Shown: positions 51,039-59,739 of the stretch, one piece after another
Layout of the letters: every line of letters starts with the position of its first letter
How positions within the stretch are numbered: position 1 is the stretch's first letter
NCBI GenBank assembly: GCA_024710355.1
Contig: JANJUX010000043.1
Coordinates: 62,001 to 126,000, forward strand
DNA: 64,000 bases
Direction: 5' to 3'
DNA from: Candidatus Rifleibacteriota bacterium
GTDB lineage: Bacteria; Muiribacteriota; Ozemobacteria; Ozemobacterales; Ozemobacteraceae
Translations under genes and position numbers: made by a program
Notes under the pieces: generated by a model
The model's input: the letters and a program-made list of their open reading frames with translations, nothing else
Databases searched by the model: none
What the model was told of the DNA's origin: nothing

Positions 51039-52418
51039 TCAGGCGGCACATTTCTGCCGCGCCGGAAGCCGATCGAGAATCTGACGGCAGATGACGTTGA
51101 TGTCGCGGGCGCCCATTACCAGCACCATATCGCCGCTTTCAGCTTCGGCTGAGATTCTGGCGACAATTTCATCGCGGCTGCCAGTATAGAATGCGTTTTT
51201 GAAACGCTGCCGCACAGTTTTAACGATTTCTTCAGAGGTGATGTCACGGCTGACTGTGCCACCGCCATAGAAAATATCATCGAGAAAGAGAAATTCGTTC
51301 TCTTTGAGATTGCTGAAAACTTCAATCAGATCGTCGCGGGTAAAACTCGTCGGGCCAAACCCGTGCGGCTGATAAACGATAAAACGCCGGGTCGAAGCTT
51401 TCCGGGCAGCCTGAACCGCAGCGGCAATCTCGGCCGGGTTATGGGCGAAATCGTCGATAACCGTGACCCCATTGACCATTCCGACTTTTTCGAAACGCCG
51501 TTTCATGCCGGGAAAAGCGTGCAGGGCCGCAGCAATCTCTTCGAGACTGAGGCCGCAGGTTCTCGCCGTTGCAATCGCTGCAAGCGCGTTCAGCACATTG
51601 TGTTCGCCGGGCATACGAACGCTGAATCTGACGCCATCAACGCTGAATTCAGCGGTATCGGTGTCGATCCTCACGTCAGTGGCGCGAAAATCTGCCTGGG
51701 CCTTGAGACCATAAGTACTGACCCGGCCATGGCACATTTCTGCCAGACTCATTGCATGCTGGTCATCGGCGCATACAAGGCGCATGCCAGTGTCATCTGT
51801 GTTGTCGAAAAATGTGGCAAAAAGTTGTTTGAGCTCATCGAGAGTTTTATGATCGCGCGAAATATTGGTAACCACGGAGATCCACGGCCGGTATTTAACG
51901 ATTGAACCGTCTGATTCATCGGCTTCAATGACAAAATGCGGGCCTTCACCCATGAAAGCATTGGTATCCAGACCAGCCATGATGCCACCAACTGCACAAG
52001 ACGGCTCACGGCCAGCATGTTTGAGAATCCAGGCTACCAGACCGGTAGTTGTGGTTTTGCCGGCGGTGCCGCCAATGGCGATACCTTTTTTCGCGTTAAA
52101 CATCATTGCCAGAAGATCAGAGCGCATAATCTGCTCTACACCCAGTTTTTCGGCAGTCTGCACGTCAGGAACCTGGTTTTCGACGGCGGTAGATTTAACG
52201 ATTTTGAACTCAGAAGCCTGCAGGCCACACTGCTGCATGAACAGCTCGGGGCCTTTGCCATCCTGGGGGTAGATCCTGACGCCGAGTTCCTGCAACCTGC
52301 GGCAGTAGTCGCCATCAAGATTACGATCTGAACCGGCAACTTTGAAGCCTTCGCAGTGCAGGATCCTGGCGAGCCCGCTCATGCCCATACCGCCGATTCC
52401 GATGAAAAACGCGTTCAT
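51039..52418 (-). CDS. murC: UDP-N-acetylmuramate--L-alanine ligase family protein
   Basis: 459 residues. N-terminal Rossmann UDP-binding motif FIGIGGMGMSGLA, Mur ligase P-loop GGTAGKTTTT, the EADESDGS segment, NISRDH, and the GEHNVLNA and VIDDFAHNPAE motifs of the central and C-terminal domains. The enzyme adds L-alanine to UDP-MurNAc in peptidoglycan synthesis. The P-loop normally reads GTHGKTTT; His is Ala here. It stands apart from other mur genes, and a MurC-like side branch is possible. The ATG at 52418 with GGAGG is preferred over 52439. Confidence 0.8.
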   Translation of the reverse strand: MNAFFIGIGGMGMSGLARILHCEGFKVAGSDRNLDGDYCRRLQELGVRIYPQDGKGPELFMQQCGLQASEFKIVKSTAVENQVPDVQTAEKLGVEQIMRSDLLAMMFNAKKGIAIGGTAGKTTTTGLVAWILKHAGREPSCAVGGIMAGLDTNAFMGEGPHFVIEADESDGSIVKYRPWISVVTNISRDHKTLDELKQLFATFFDNTDDTGMRLVCADDQHAMSLAEMCHGRVSTYGLKAQADFRATDVRIDTDTAEFSVDGVRFSVRMPGEHNVLNALAAIATARTCGLSLEEIAAALHAFPGMKRRFEKVGMVNGVTVIDDFAHNPAEIAAAVQAARKASTRRFIVYQPHGFGPTSFTRDDLIEVFSNLKENEFLFLDDIFYGGGTVSRDITSEEIVKTVRQRFKNAFYTGSRDEIVARISAEAESGDMVLVMGARDINVICRQILDRLPARQKCAA

Positions 52419-52443
52419 GTTGTGCCTCCAGAATAGCATTGAA

Positions 52444-52460
52444 GGGCATTTTCAATGCCC
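52444..52460. other. Hairpin upstream of murC
   Basis: GGGCATT (52444-52450), loop TTC, AATGCCC (52454-52460): a 7-bp perfect stem between the end of the FnIII lipoprotein gene and murC. Neither side has a T-run, so it may be a weak terminator, a processing site or a 5'-leader structure. Confidence 0.35.
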
Positions 52461-52529
52461 CGCAATTACCTATCGTCACATCGGCTCTTTAAGCTTAATC
52501 AGTTGAGCCGGAACGCTTCAGAAACCAGG

Positions 52530-53150
52530 TCAGGGTTCGGTGGTGAATGAAAAGTTGCGCGACCAGGTGCGGGTCGAGTCGAGATTGTAGCGGCTGGCAA
52601 CCACTCTGAAATGGTAAGTGGTCGCGGGCAGCAGGCTGTAGAGCTGGATGCGGTGCCGTTTTTTCAACTCGGTAGTGGCGTAACTCGAATAGCCATAAAG
52701 TTCACTGGTGCCGTATTCGACATAGCCATCAGACTCGATGCTGGTCTCCCATTCTATGACCGCCGAAGTCGAGTAGACCAGGGGCACCGAAACCGAAAGC
52801 ACCTGTGGCATCGGCACCATATCGGTGTCTACAACCGTACAGGTCATATTATTGTCGATCTGAACCGTCTTGCGAATCAGTGTCAACTGCCCTTCAGAAG
52901 TCTGCAGCATCAGCTGATAAACCCCGGGCGCCAGTCGGGCCTGAAAACGCCCGTCGCTGTCAACCGGAATCAGAACCTGAGAATCACCGCTTATGGCAAC
53001 CAGCTGCGAACTTCTGGCAACCGCCAGAGTGCCGGTCAGAGTGCCCATGCCGTTATCTTCGGCGGCATGATTGAGACAGCCGGGCAGAAACGCCACAGCC
53101 AGAATCGCGGCCAGAACCCAGAAATTGATTTGTGACTGTTTTCTTATCAT
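52530..53150 (-). CDS. Lipoprotein with a fibronectin type III domain
   Basis: 206 residues. Lipobox LPGC at about residue 25. The first mature half (GTLTGTLAVARSSQLVAI, GRFQARLAPGVYQLML) is like a carboxypeptidase-regulatory/transthyretin-like fold; the second half (SAVIEWETSIESDGYVEYG, LLPATTYHFRVVAS) is a typical FnIII domain, as seen before metallophosphatase domains. No enzymatic domain follows. The ATG shares one base with the previous stop (TGATG), so it is tightly coupled to the FecR-like gene. Confidence 0.75.
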   Translation of the reverse strand: MIRKQSQINFWVLAAILAVAFLPGCLNHAAEDNGMGTLTGTLAVARSSQLVAISGDSQVLIPVDSDGRFQARLAPGVYQLMLQTSEGQLTLIRKTVQIDNNMTCTVVDTDMVPMPQVLSVSVPLVYSTSAVIEWETSIESDGYVEYGTSELYGYSSYATTELKKRHRIQLYSLLPATTYHFRVVASRYNLDSTRTWSRNFSFTTEP

Positions 53151-54802
53151 CAGAACTGCTCACCTGCGGCTTTCAAAGTCACGGTCGTAGCGGTAAGTTC
53201 GCCATAACCATTCTTGTAGAATCTGACATCGTATTTTCCCGGCGGGAGATTGTAGATCACGTATTCGCCCATCGAGTCGCTGACTGTTTTGTAGCTGGTG
53301 CCCCTGACGGTAATGCTGACGCCTTCAAGCGGTCGCCGGGTGCGTTCATCATAGACACGCCCGCGCAAAATACCCTGCCGCAGATCGACGGCAACCTTGA
53401 GGCGATTGAAAAACAGACCGGCAACTTTTGAGAACAGCTTCATCTCGCCGTCTTCAATGCCAATGGTAAGAATATCGGTACCGCGATCTTCGAACCTGTA
53501 GTTCCAGTCAGCGGTCAGCGCCGAAAGACGGTAATTCAAAGTTACCAACAGTTTTCCGTCTTTCGGCTCAAATCTGAACGGGTGCAGAGTCAGGCGCACA
53601 TCGCGGTAGCGACGCAACGTATCATCAGCCATGCTGTTGAAATCGAACCAGGTATTACCCTGCCAGTCGCGATAATCGCGCGAAATGGCAGTTCGCAGCC
53701 AGTTCTGGTCGCGGCGGGCGAAGGCGTCAGAAAATTCACGGCAGAAAAGTCTGGCGCGGTCTTCGACGGCACGGCGGCTGTGAAAGGTAAAGCCGGCTGA
53801 AAAGATGCGCACCCGGCGGTCGAGCGAATCAACCTGATGAATGGTTGCGGTAAACTCAGGGAATGAGGGAATTTTGAAATTGACCTCGAAATAATCTTCA
53901 CGCCCCTCACGCATGACATAGACAAGATCTTTACCGAGATAAAGCTCGAATCTGTGGGTCGGGCCAGGATAAGGAGTTATCTTGACCTGCATCAGCAGAG
54001 AGGCTGGCAGGCGTCCGTCATGGGTAGAGAGTATATGCAGACCATTTTCTTGAGGCAGGCTGCTGATGAATTCACCATTGATCTTTACCGAGTCGACTTT
54101 GAAGGGCACTTCGCTCGACTGACCGCGATGCATGCTGTCAAAACGGTTCAGCCAGGTGGCAAAACGTCTGAAAGATTCATATTCACTGCCCGGGTCGAAC
54201 CTGACCAGCGGTTTTTCGCGGCCGTCAGGCGCCACTTCAAGAGCATAACTTTCAGCGATCATCAGAGGTTCGGCATTGCCGCGCAGCCTGAAACCGGCCT
54301 GGCCTTTCACGGCTTTTATCAGTTCACCATTGTCATTGCTGATCATACTGCTGTCGCCATGGTTCACCAGCAGATTGCCATGCCGGCCCTCGATTTCAAT
54401 GAGCCCGGAATCTCTTGCCGCCACCATTACCTCGGCCCGGTGCAGCTGCAGAATCAGTTGAACCACGGCCTCGGGCTGAACCACCACCCTCAGCCCCGAC
54501 TCGGGTTTTACGAGAATGATGTTATTGGCACCCCACGACAGAATCAGGTAGCCATGCGCTGCGGTGCGCACACTGTAGCCATCGGGCAGAGTCTGGCCCT
54601 GCTGAATACGCTGCCATGTTTTTTGACCGGGCTGGCAGTAGTAGGCCGGCCCATCGGCCATCATCACGAACAACTGGCCATTGATAAAGCTGTGCCCGGG
54701 CTGCAGTTCGGGTCTGACCGATCTGGCAGCGGCGAAAACGGCACTACTGCAGCCAAGCAGCAGCAAAATTACAGCCAGCAGTTTAACAATGTTTCGTTGC
54801 AT
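53150..54802 (-). CDS. Exported FecR-like protein with carboxypeptidase-regulatory domain
   Basis: 550 residues. The signal peptide ends near SSAVFAAAR, with LLGC inside that could be a lipobox. Residues about 50-170 fit a FecR-type beta domain (GYSVRTAAHGYLILSW, VMVAARDSGLIEIEGRHGNLLV). The region about 340-470 resembles an NTF2-like/calycin-like domain, and the last 80 residues form a CarboxypepD_reg domain (LRGRVYDERTRRPLEGVSITVRG). The combination suggests a periplasmic or surface adaptor between ligand-sensing and beta-rich domains. It shares one base at each end with its two neighbours, so all three should be made in fixed ratio. Confidence 0.65.
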   Translation of the reverse strand: MQRNIVKLLAVILLLLGCSSAVFAAARSVRPELQPGHSFINGQLFVMMADGPAYYCQPGQKTWQRIQQGQTLPDGYSVRTAAHGYLILSWGANNIILVKPESGLRVVVQPEAVVQLILQLHRAEVMVAARDSGLIEIEGRHGNLLVNHGDSSMISNDNGELIKAVKGQAGFRLRGNAEPLMIAESYALEVAPDGREKPLVRFDPGSEYESFRRFATWLNRFDSMHRGQSSEVPFKVDSVKINGEFISSLPQENGLHILSTHDGRLPASLLMQVKITPYPGPTHRFELYLGKDLVYVMREGREDYFEVNFKIPSFPEFTATIHQVDSLDRRVRIFSAGFTFHSRRAVEDRARLFCREFSDAFARRDQNWLRTAISRDYRDWQGNTWFDFNSMADDTLRRYRDVRLTLHPFRFEPKDGKLLVTLNYRLSALTADWNYRFEDRGTDILTIGIEDGEMKLFSKVAGLFFNRLKVAVDLRQGILRGRVYDERTRRPLEGVSITVRGTSYKTVSDSMGEYVIYNLPPGKYDVRFYKNGYGELTATTVTLKAAGEQF

Positions 54803-56703
54803 CAGAAAGCCTTCAAATAACGCATTTTTGCGGTATAGTCATCGAATTCACCGTTATTGCCCGAAAATTCACTGCGATTACCTTCAAGATCGATAATTAA
54901 TCGGGCAGTCGGGCTGTATTCGCGGGTAAGCGACAGATTCAGCCGGTCATGTTTCGAGCTGACGGTCAGTGGGTCGACGTTTTCGCGTTGATAATCGATG
55001 CGCAGCAGCACGTTCTCGTGAAACCGCGAACTGCCGCCGAGCCCCACCCATGAGGTTTTATCGTAGCCACCGGCCCTTTTATAAGTGAGCCTTTCAATAG
55101 CATAGGTGCTGTAGAGGCGGTTAAGTTTGTCGTATTCCCAGGTCAGACTGAGATCGAGGCGCTGAATATCCCGATCGTTGAGTACATTGACGTCGTCTTT
55201 GTCGATGGTCTGGCTGAGCCCGGCAAAATAGAGCATCTGCCCGGCACGGTGGTTAAATTCGAGCCACAACAGATCTTTGTAACGGTTCATGAAACCAGAA
55301 TTCTCTGAATATTCATGCAGCGGCTGGTAGAAGAAGTCGATGCGCATGTGCCGGTAATAATCGCTCGGGCGCACGGTTACCTGCAATTCTGGCTGTTCTC
55401 TGACAATTGTCGAGCGCTGGTAGTTGGCGAGATTGTCGCGGGCAATGCGCTGGCCAAGTCTGGTGCTGATATATTGATTCAGCTCATAATAAAATCTGGC
55501 AAAATAGGCACGTTCGTCGCGGGGCGACTGGCCCAGCGGCGTGATAAAAGCGGTATCGGCCTGTTCGAGGCCGGCTTCGGCACGAAAGTTTTCGCGTTCG
55601 TAACCGGTTTTGACTCTGTAAGCATCGCCCTTCTGCTCCCCGGCATTGTCACGTTTGTCAAAATCGGTGTCGCTCTGGGCAACTTCGGCATCGAGATAAA
55701 TATTTTCGGTCGGCTTAAAACGCGCATCGAATGACACAACCCGGTTCGAAAGGGTCGGAAATTCCTGGCTTGAACCGGCATTATCGCGTTCATCTTCAGT
55801 GCCGACCAGATTAAAACCCAGTCGCATCGAGGCATCACGCGAATGTTCAAGTCTGAAACCACCGACGTAGCGGGGATTTTTAAGGTCGTCCTTCTCGAGA
55901 GCATAGTATCCGCCGAAACCGCTGACCTTCGTGTAGTCGAATTCCTGCACGCCATAGACGCCGAGCAGGTTCTGGGTCATGCTGTATTCTGACATTTCAG
56001 GAAAAGCGTGACCCAGCACCAATCTTGACCGGTCGGTGCGCGAATCGACCGTCAGCTGATTCAGAGTAAAGCCATCGCGATACGGGCGTTTATCATTGGT
56101 ATGGGTGGCATCGACGTTAACTTCAAGAGAATCACCATTGCGCCGCGTCGAAAACAGCTCGTAACGATAGTTGGTTTCGTAGAACTGGCCTTCATCACGC
56201 GAAGAGAGGTGTTTGTCACCCTTGACCCAGGTCGAGTAGATCCCGGTATCGGTATAGAGATTCGAGCTGAACAGGCGTTGTTCATCCCATTCGTTGATGT
56301 CGTAATACTGTGGCGGTCTCTGATCGAGCACCGGAATACTCATCGCCGGCGCGGGCGGCCGTGCTTCTGAAGCCGGCACGAAATATTCGCGGTGCGGGTC
56401 GCCCATGGCGGAAAAGCGTGGGTCCTGGGCGGTTTTCAGCTCATAGCCACCAATTTCACCAGACTGCTTGTTAACGACAATGCCGCGCGGCCGGTCGATC
56501 GTGGTCGGTGGCTTCAGTTCTGGAATTGCCAGCGGGTTGAAAAATTCACGATCGTAATTAACTGCCGGGAAAAGCACCGAACGCCCGTCACTGTCGGGCG
56601 TATTTTCGGCGGTCTGATCCTGTTGGCTGGCGGTAAAGCCGTTGCCGATAAAGATCAGAAAAACCGCCAGAACAAGCATAGTTTTTCTGGCGGTGTTTTT
56701 CAT
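54802..56703 (-). CDS. Predicted outer-membrane beta-barrel protein
   Basis: 633 residues with a signal peptide, a proline-rich periplasmic-like segment of about 120 residues and then about 450 residues of alternating amphipathic strands (SRLVLGHAFPEM, SFDARFKPTENIYLDAEVAQ, LDLSLTWEYDKLNRLYSTYAI). The protein ends in YLKAF; a terminal Phe after an aromatic/hydrophobic pattern is the signal read by the BAM complex. No TonB box or plug domain is seen, so it is not a typical TonB receptor. First gene of the three-gene unit with the FecR-like and FnIII proteins. I cannot name the family. Confidence 0.7.
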   Translation of the reverse strand: MKNTARKTMLVLAVFLIFIGNGFTASQQDQTAENTPDSDGRSVLFPAVNYDREFFNPLAIPELKPPTTIDRPRGIVVNKQSGEIGGYELKTAQDPRFSAMGDPHREYFVPASEARPPAPAMSIPVLDQRPPQYYDINEWDEQRLFSSNLYTDTGIYSTWVKGDKHLSSRDEGQFYETNYRYELFSTRRNGDSLEVNVDATHTNDKRPYRDGFTLNQLTVDSRTDRSRLVLGHAFPEMSEYSMTQNLLGVYGVQEFDYTKVSGFGGYYALEKDDLKNPRYVGGFRLEHSRDASMRLGFNLVGTEDERDNAGSSQEFPTLSNRVVSFDARFKPTENIYLDAEVAQSDTDFDKRDNAGEQKGDAYRVKTGYERENFRAEAGLEQADTAFITPLGQSPRDERAYFARFYYELNQYISTRLGQRIARDNLANYQRSTIVREQPELQVTVRPSDYYRHMRIDFFYQPLHEYSENSGFMNRYKDLLWLEFNHRAGQMLYFAGLSQTIDKDDVNVLNDRDIQRLDLSLTWEYDKLNRLYSTYAIERLTYKRAGGYDKTSWVGLGGSSRFHENVLLRIDYQRENVDPLTVSSKHDRLNLSLTREYSPTARLIIDLEGNRSEFSGNNGEFDDYTAKMRYLKAF

Positions 56704-56745
56704 GTTGGAAGAGCTTTCATCAAGGACCGAGCCTCGCTGCAGAAG

Positions 56746-58524
56746 TTATTTCAGGTAGCTGAGCGGATTCTGGGGTTTGCCATTCTTGCGAACTTCAAAA
56801 TGCAGGTGGTTTCCAGTGGCAACGCCGGTGGCACCAACGCGGGCAACAACCTGGCCCGCTCTGACGGTCTGGCCTTTTTTAACCAGAATCGAGCTGCAGT
56901 GAGCGTATCTGGTCGAAAAACCGCCGGCGTGGCTGACGATAACCAGGTTGCCGTAGCCGGGGCGGCGGCCGGCATAGATTACTTTACCGCTTGAGGCAGC
57001 AGCGATCGGTGAGCCCTTGGGAGCAGCGATATCGATACCGGCGTGAAAAAGGCGTTTGCGATATACGGGGTGATTTCTCCAGCCGTATTTATCAGAAAGG
57101 CGGCCTCTTACGGGCATTTTCCAGCTGGCACGGGTAACTTCAGAGCGGCTCTGAACCACTTTGAAATCTTTTACTTCTTCGTTGGAACCCTTTTTACCTT
57201 CCGGAATCTTGATGCTCTGGCCGGCCATGACAACTGTGTTGGTCATGTTATTGGCGGCGACGATAGCACCGATGGTGGTGCGGTATCTTCTGGCAATAAG
57301 AGAGAGCGATTCGCCACCTTTAACCTTGTGCTCTACCATGCTGGCAGCAGCCGGAGCTTCGGGTTTGGCTTCTTCAGCCTTCACAACGCGGTACATTTTC
57401 TTGTCGGGGTTGATTTTGATTTCCTGGCCGACTTTGAGGAAAGTGCCTTTGAGGTTGTTGTCAGCCTGCAGCTGGGCAACGGTGGTGTTGAAGCGGTTGG
57501 CAATCTTCAGCAGACTGTCACCCTGAGCAACAGTATAGGCAACTTCGCGGGGTTCTTTTTCGATTTCGATCTTCGGCGCGGCAATGGTCTGCGGCGCATT
57601 ATCAAGCTTGCTGGCGGCCATTCTGGCAGCGGGAACGGCAGCGACTTCGACCGGCTTCACGGCAGAGACCATGGCGGCCTTTTCCTGAGTCTGGGCGACT
57701 GCCGCTTTTTCGACAAATTCGATTTTCGGCTTTGCAGCCGGAGCGATTGCCATCTGCACCTTTTCAAGCTTGATCATTTCGAGTTTCTGTTCGGGCACGA
57801 TGGTTGTTCTGGCTTCGCGCACCATATCAAGCTTTTTGCCAACTTCAACCATGCTGTCGGCGGGCTTAACAATGGAGATTTCAGGCTTGCCGGCCGACAC
57901 CGGAATTTTGATGCGCTGGTCGGCGACGAGCATGTGTGATTTCAGATTATTCGATTCAACCAGATCCTGCAGCTGAACTCTGAAGCGACTGGCGATGCGG
58001 GAGAGGGAATCGCCCTTTCTGACAGTGTAATAGAGAGCGCTGGTAGGCATCGGAACCCTGATGGTCTGGCCAGCCTGAATGTTATGGCGGTCATCGATTC
58101 TGTTAACTCTTTTGAGAGCGGCAGTTTCGGCACCAAAAAGATTAGCGATGTTCGAAAGTGAGTCGCCAGGCTGCACTGAATATTCAACGAAGTTTTTAAA
58201 TTCTTCGTTCTCACCGGCAGCAGCGATAAAATCGGCTGAAATGGTTTTAACGGGTGCGTTCTGAGAGACGGCGACTCTTTCTGCAACAGCGGCGGGTGTG
58301 GAAGACTTTCTGTTGCTGACTTTTACCGGCAGAACGGCACAACTGGCATCGGCCATACGAAAGCTCTGAATGAAAGGATTATTCTGGAAAGGGCTTTCGA
58401 TAGCAAACGCGGTTTCGCTTTCGCGGTTGATAAATCTGTCAATCGCGATGGCTGAGGTTTCCAGCGCCACAATTGCCAGAAGTATGAGAACCGAATAGTG
58501 TCTTGCTCTAAGATTATTCCACAC
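56746..58524 (-). CDS. LysM-containing M23 metallopeptidase
   Basis: 592 residues. An N-terminal membrane segment is followed by four LysM domains (YSVQPGDSLSN, YTVRKGDSLSR, YTVAQGDSLLK, HKVKGGESLSL) that bind peptidoglycan, with an Ala/Lys/Glu-rich linker between the second and third. The C-terminal M23 domain has HAGIDI, SHAGGFSTRYAHCS and HLHFE, giving the zinc ligands H-D and H, so it is probably an active endopeptidase or an EnvC/NlpD-like activator. It starts with GTG at 58524, backed by AAGGAG. The 244-base gap upstream is AT-rich; I found no riboswitch in it. Confidence 0.85.
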   Translation of the reverse strand: MWNNLRARHYSVLILLAIVALETSAIAIDRFINRESETAFAIESPFQNNPFIQSFRMADASCAVLPVKVSNRKSSTPAAVAERVAVSQNAPVKTISADFIAAAGENEEFKNFVEYSVQPGDSLSNIANLFGAETAALKRVNRIDDRHNIQAGQTIRVPMPTSALYYTVRKGDSLSRIASRFRVQLQDLVESNNLKSHMLVADQRIKIPVSAGKPEISIVKPADSMVEVGKKLDMVREARTTIVPEQKLEMIKLEKVQMAIAPAAKPKIEFVEKAAVAQTQEKAAMVSAVKPVEVAAVPAARMAASKLDNAPQTIAAPKIEIEKEPREVAYTVAQGDSLLKIANRFNTTVAQLQADNNLKGTFLKVGQEIKINPDKKMYRVVKAEEAKPEAPAAASMVEHKVKGGESLSLIARRYRTTIGAIVAANNMTNTVVMAGQSIKIPEGKKGSNEEVKDFKVVQSRSEVTRASWKMPVRGRLSDKYGWRNHPVYRKRLFHAGIDIAAPKGSPIAAASSGKVIYAGRRPGYGNLVIVSHAGGFSTRYAHCSSILVKKGQTVRAGQVVARVGATGVATGNHLHFEVRKNGKPQNPLSYLK

Positions 58525-58720
58525 GTCGCGCTCCTTGCAGTTTCCTTGAGGTCAGGAACTTGTCTTTTTTAATCTCGGAACCCTTCCATGAATTCCTTTT
58601 TAAGATGCCGTAGTTAATCAATCGACAACTTCGCGACGGTTATTTAGTCGAAAAAAATATTTCCCCGAAAAAAAATTATCAGCTGCAGACACTGACTATT
58701 GATTGTAGACGCATGGCCTG

Positions 58721-58729
58721 TGTTATGAT
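58721..58729 (+). promoter_or_regulatory. Extended -10 promoter
   Basis: TGTTATGAT is an extended -10 (TGn plus TATGAT). A -35 like TTGATT (58699-58704) lies 19 bases upstream, a long spacer. It precedes the DUF3465-like gene by about 40 bases, a normal leader. Confidence 0.45.
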
Positions 58730-58768
58730 ATTGTGCATAAACCCAAATCGAACACGGAGAAGGAATCA

Positions 58769-59224
58769 GTGACCAAGAGACCACCTGAACTCACATGGCA
58801 GGACAAAGCCATTCTGGTTGCCATACCGATTGTCGTTTTTACCATTTTTATTCTGGCCAATTACTTCAGCCAGGATCTGACCGTAGCTGACGCCTTTGAG
58901 CAGCAGCTGCCAGAAGCGGAAGTGCGCGACGGCGGCAATATCATTCAGCTCTACCAGCAGGTTGCCACCGACACGGTCAGCTGCCGTCTTAAAAGCCGTG
59001 ACAACCGAATTGAATACGATTTTCATTACCAGATCACCGGCTCTGAGACTCTCAAGCTCGAAGTCGGCCGATTGGTGCAGTTCTACGGCAAATACAAATT
59101 TGATGCGCGCGGCGGCGCGGTCACCACGCCATACAAGGGCAAAAGTGGCCGGCTGAATGGCTGGGCGATTTATGAAAATCACCGCTACTCACCCAAAGAC
59201 GAGAACGAAAACGGCGGGCTCTGA
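58769..59224 (+). CDS. Membrane-anchored DUF3465-like protein
   Basis: 151 residues starting with GTG at 58769, supported by GGAGAAGGAA. The frame is open to 58733, but that start lies on the promoter. One N-terminal membrane helix (AILVAIPIVVFTIFILANYF), then an OB-fold-like domain whose end (LVQFYGKYKFDARGGAV, then GWAIYENHRY) resembles DUF3465, small bacterial proteins of unknown function. The likeness is in part of the domain only. It converges on rlpA with one base between stops. Confidence 0.55.
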   Translation: MTKRPPELTWQDKAILVAIPIVVFTIFILANYFSQDLTVADAFEQQLPEAEVRDGGNIIQLYQQVATDTVSCRLKSRDNRIEYDFHYQITGSETLKLEVGRLVQFYGKYKFDARGGAVTTPYKGKSGRLNGWAIYENHRYSPKDENENGGL

Positions 59225-59225
59225 T

Positions 59226-59630
59226 TTAAGGCGCACCGACGATTTCGAGAGTAACCGTAGCCAGGCCCGCGAGCTTCATGCCGATCTCATCGGCAGCTCG
59301 CTCTGACAGGTCGATAATTCTCGACATGATTGTCGGACCACGGTCGTTGATGCGAACCGTCACACGGTAACCATTGCTGAGGTTGGTGACTTCAACCCAG
59401 GTGTCGAATGCCAGGTCGCGATGCGCGGCAGTCAGCGCATTTTTGTCGAACCTTTCGCCCGATTTGGTTGGCCGACCGTGATACTCAGAGCCATACCAGG
59501 AAGCGGTACCGGTCTGATAATAGCCCGAAGTGGGCTGAATGCCGTTATCTTTGCTGCCACCCATCTGACAGCCGGTCAAAAACACCGAGAAACCAAGAAT
59601 CACAGCCAATTTTAATAATTTTCCGTTCAT
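59226..59630 (-). CDS. rlpA: RlpA-type septal lytic transglycosylase lipoprotein
   Basis: 134 residues. Lipobox LTGC, then the double-psi beta-barrel of RlpA: TASWYGSEYHGRPTKSGERFD, LTAAHRDLAFDTWVEVTNL, VRINDRGP and RIIDLSERAADEIG. In relatives these outer-membrane lipoproteins cleave naked glycan strands at the septum. No SPOR domain is present, so it is the short form. Start ATG at 59630; a TTG at 59642 is possible. Its position next to a LysM-M23 gene fits wall remodelling. Confidence 0.9.
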   Translation of the reverse strand: MNGKLLKLAVILGFSVFLTGCQMGGSKDNGIQPTSGYYQTGTASWYGSEYHGRPTKSGERFDKNALTAAHRDLAFDTWVEVTNLSNGYRVTVRINDRGPTIMSRIIDLSERAADEIGMKLAGLATVTLEIVGAP

Positions 59631-59739
59631 GATGGCAAACAATTCGGCAGGGTCGGCAAGATTCTGAATGATTAATTCTTATTGTGATTTAGGGCAAATG
59701 TGATATCTTTTGTTGACATGTCGGGGGAGGAAAAGCACA

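Noticed and set aside
58525..58720. A ydaO-type c-di-AMP riboswitch before the LysM-M23 gene
   Set aside because: Such genes often have one, but none of the conserved stems or GGGGGAACC-like segments is present in the leader.
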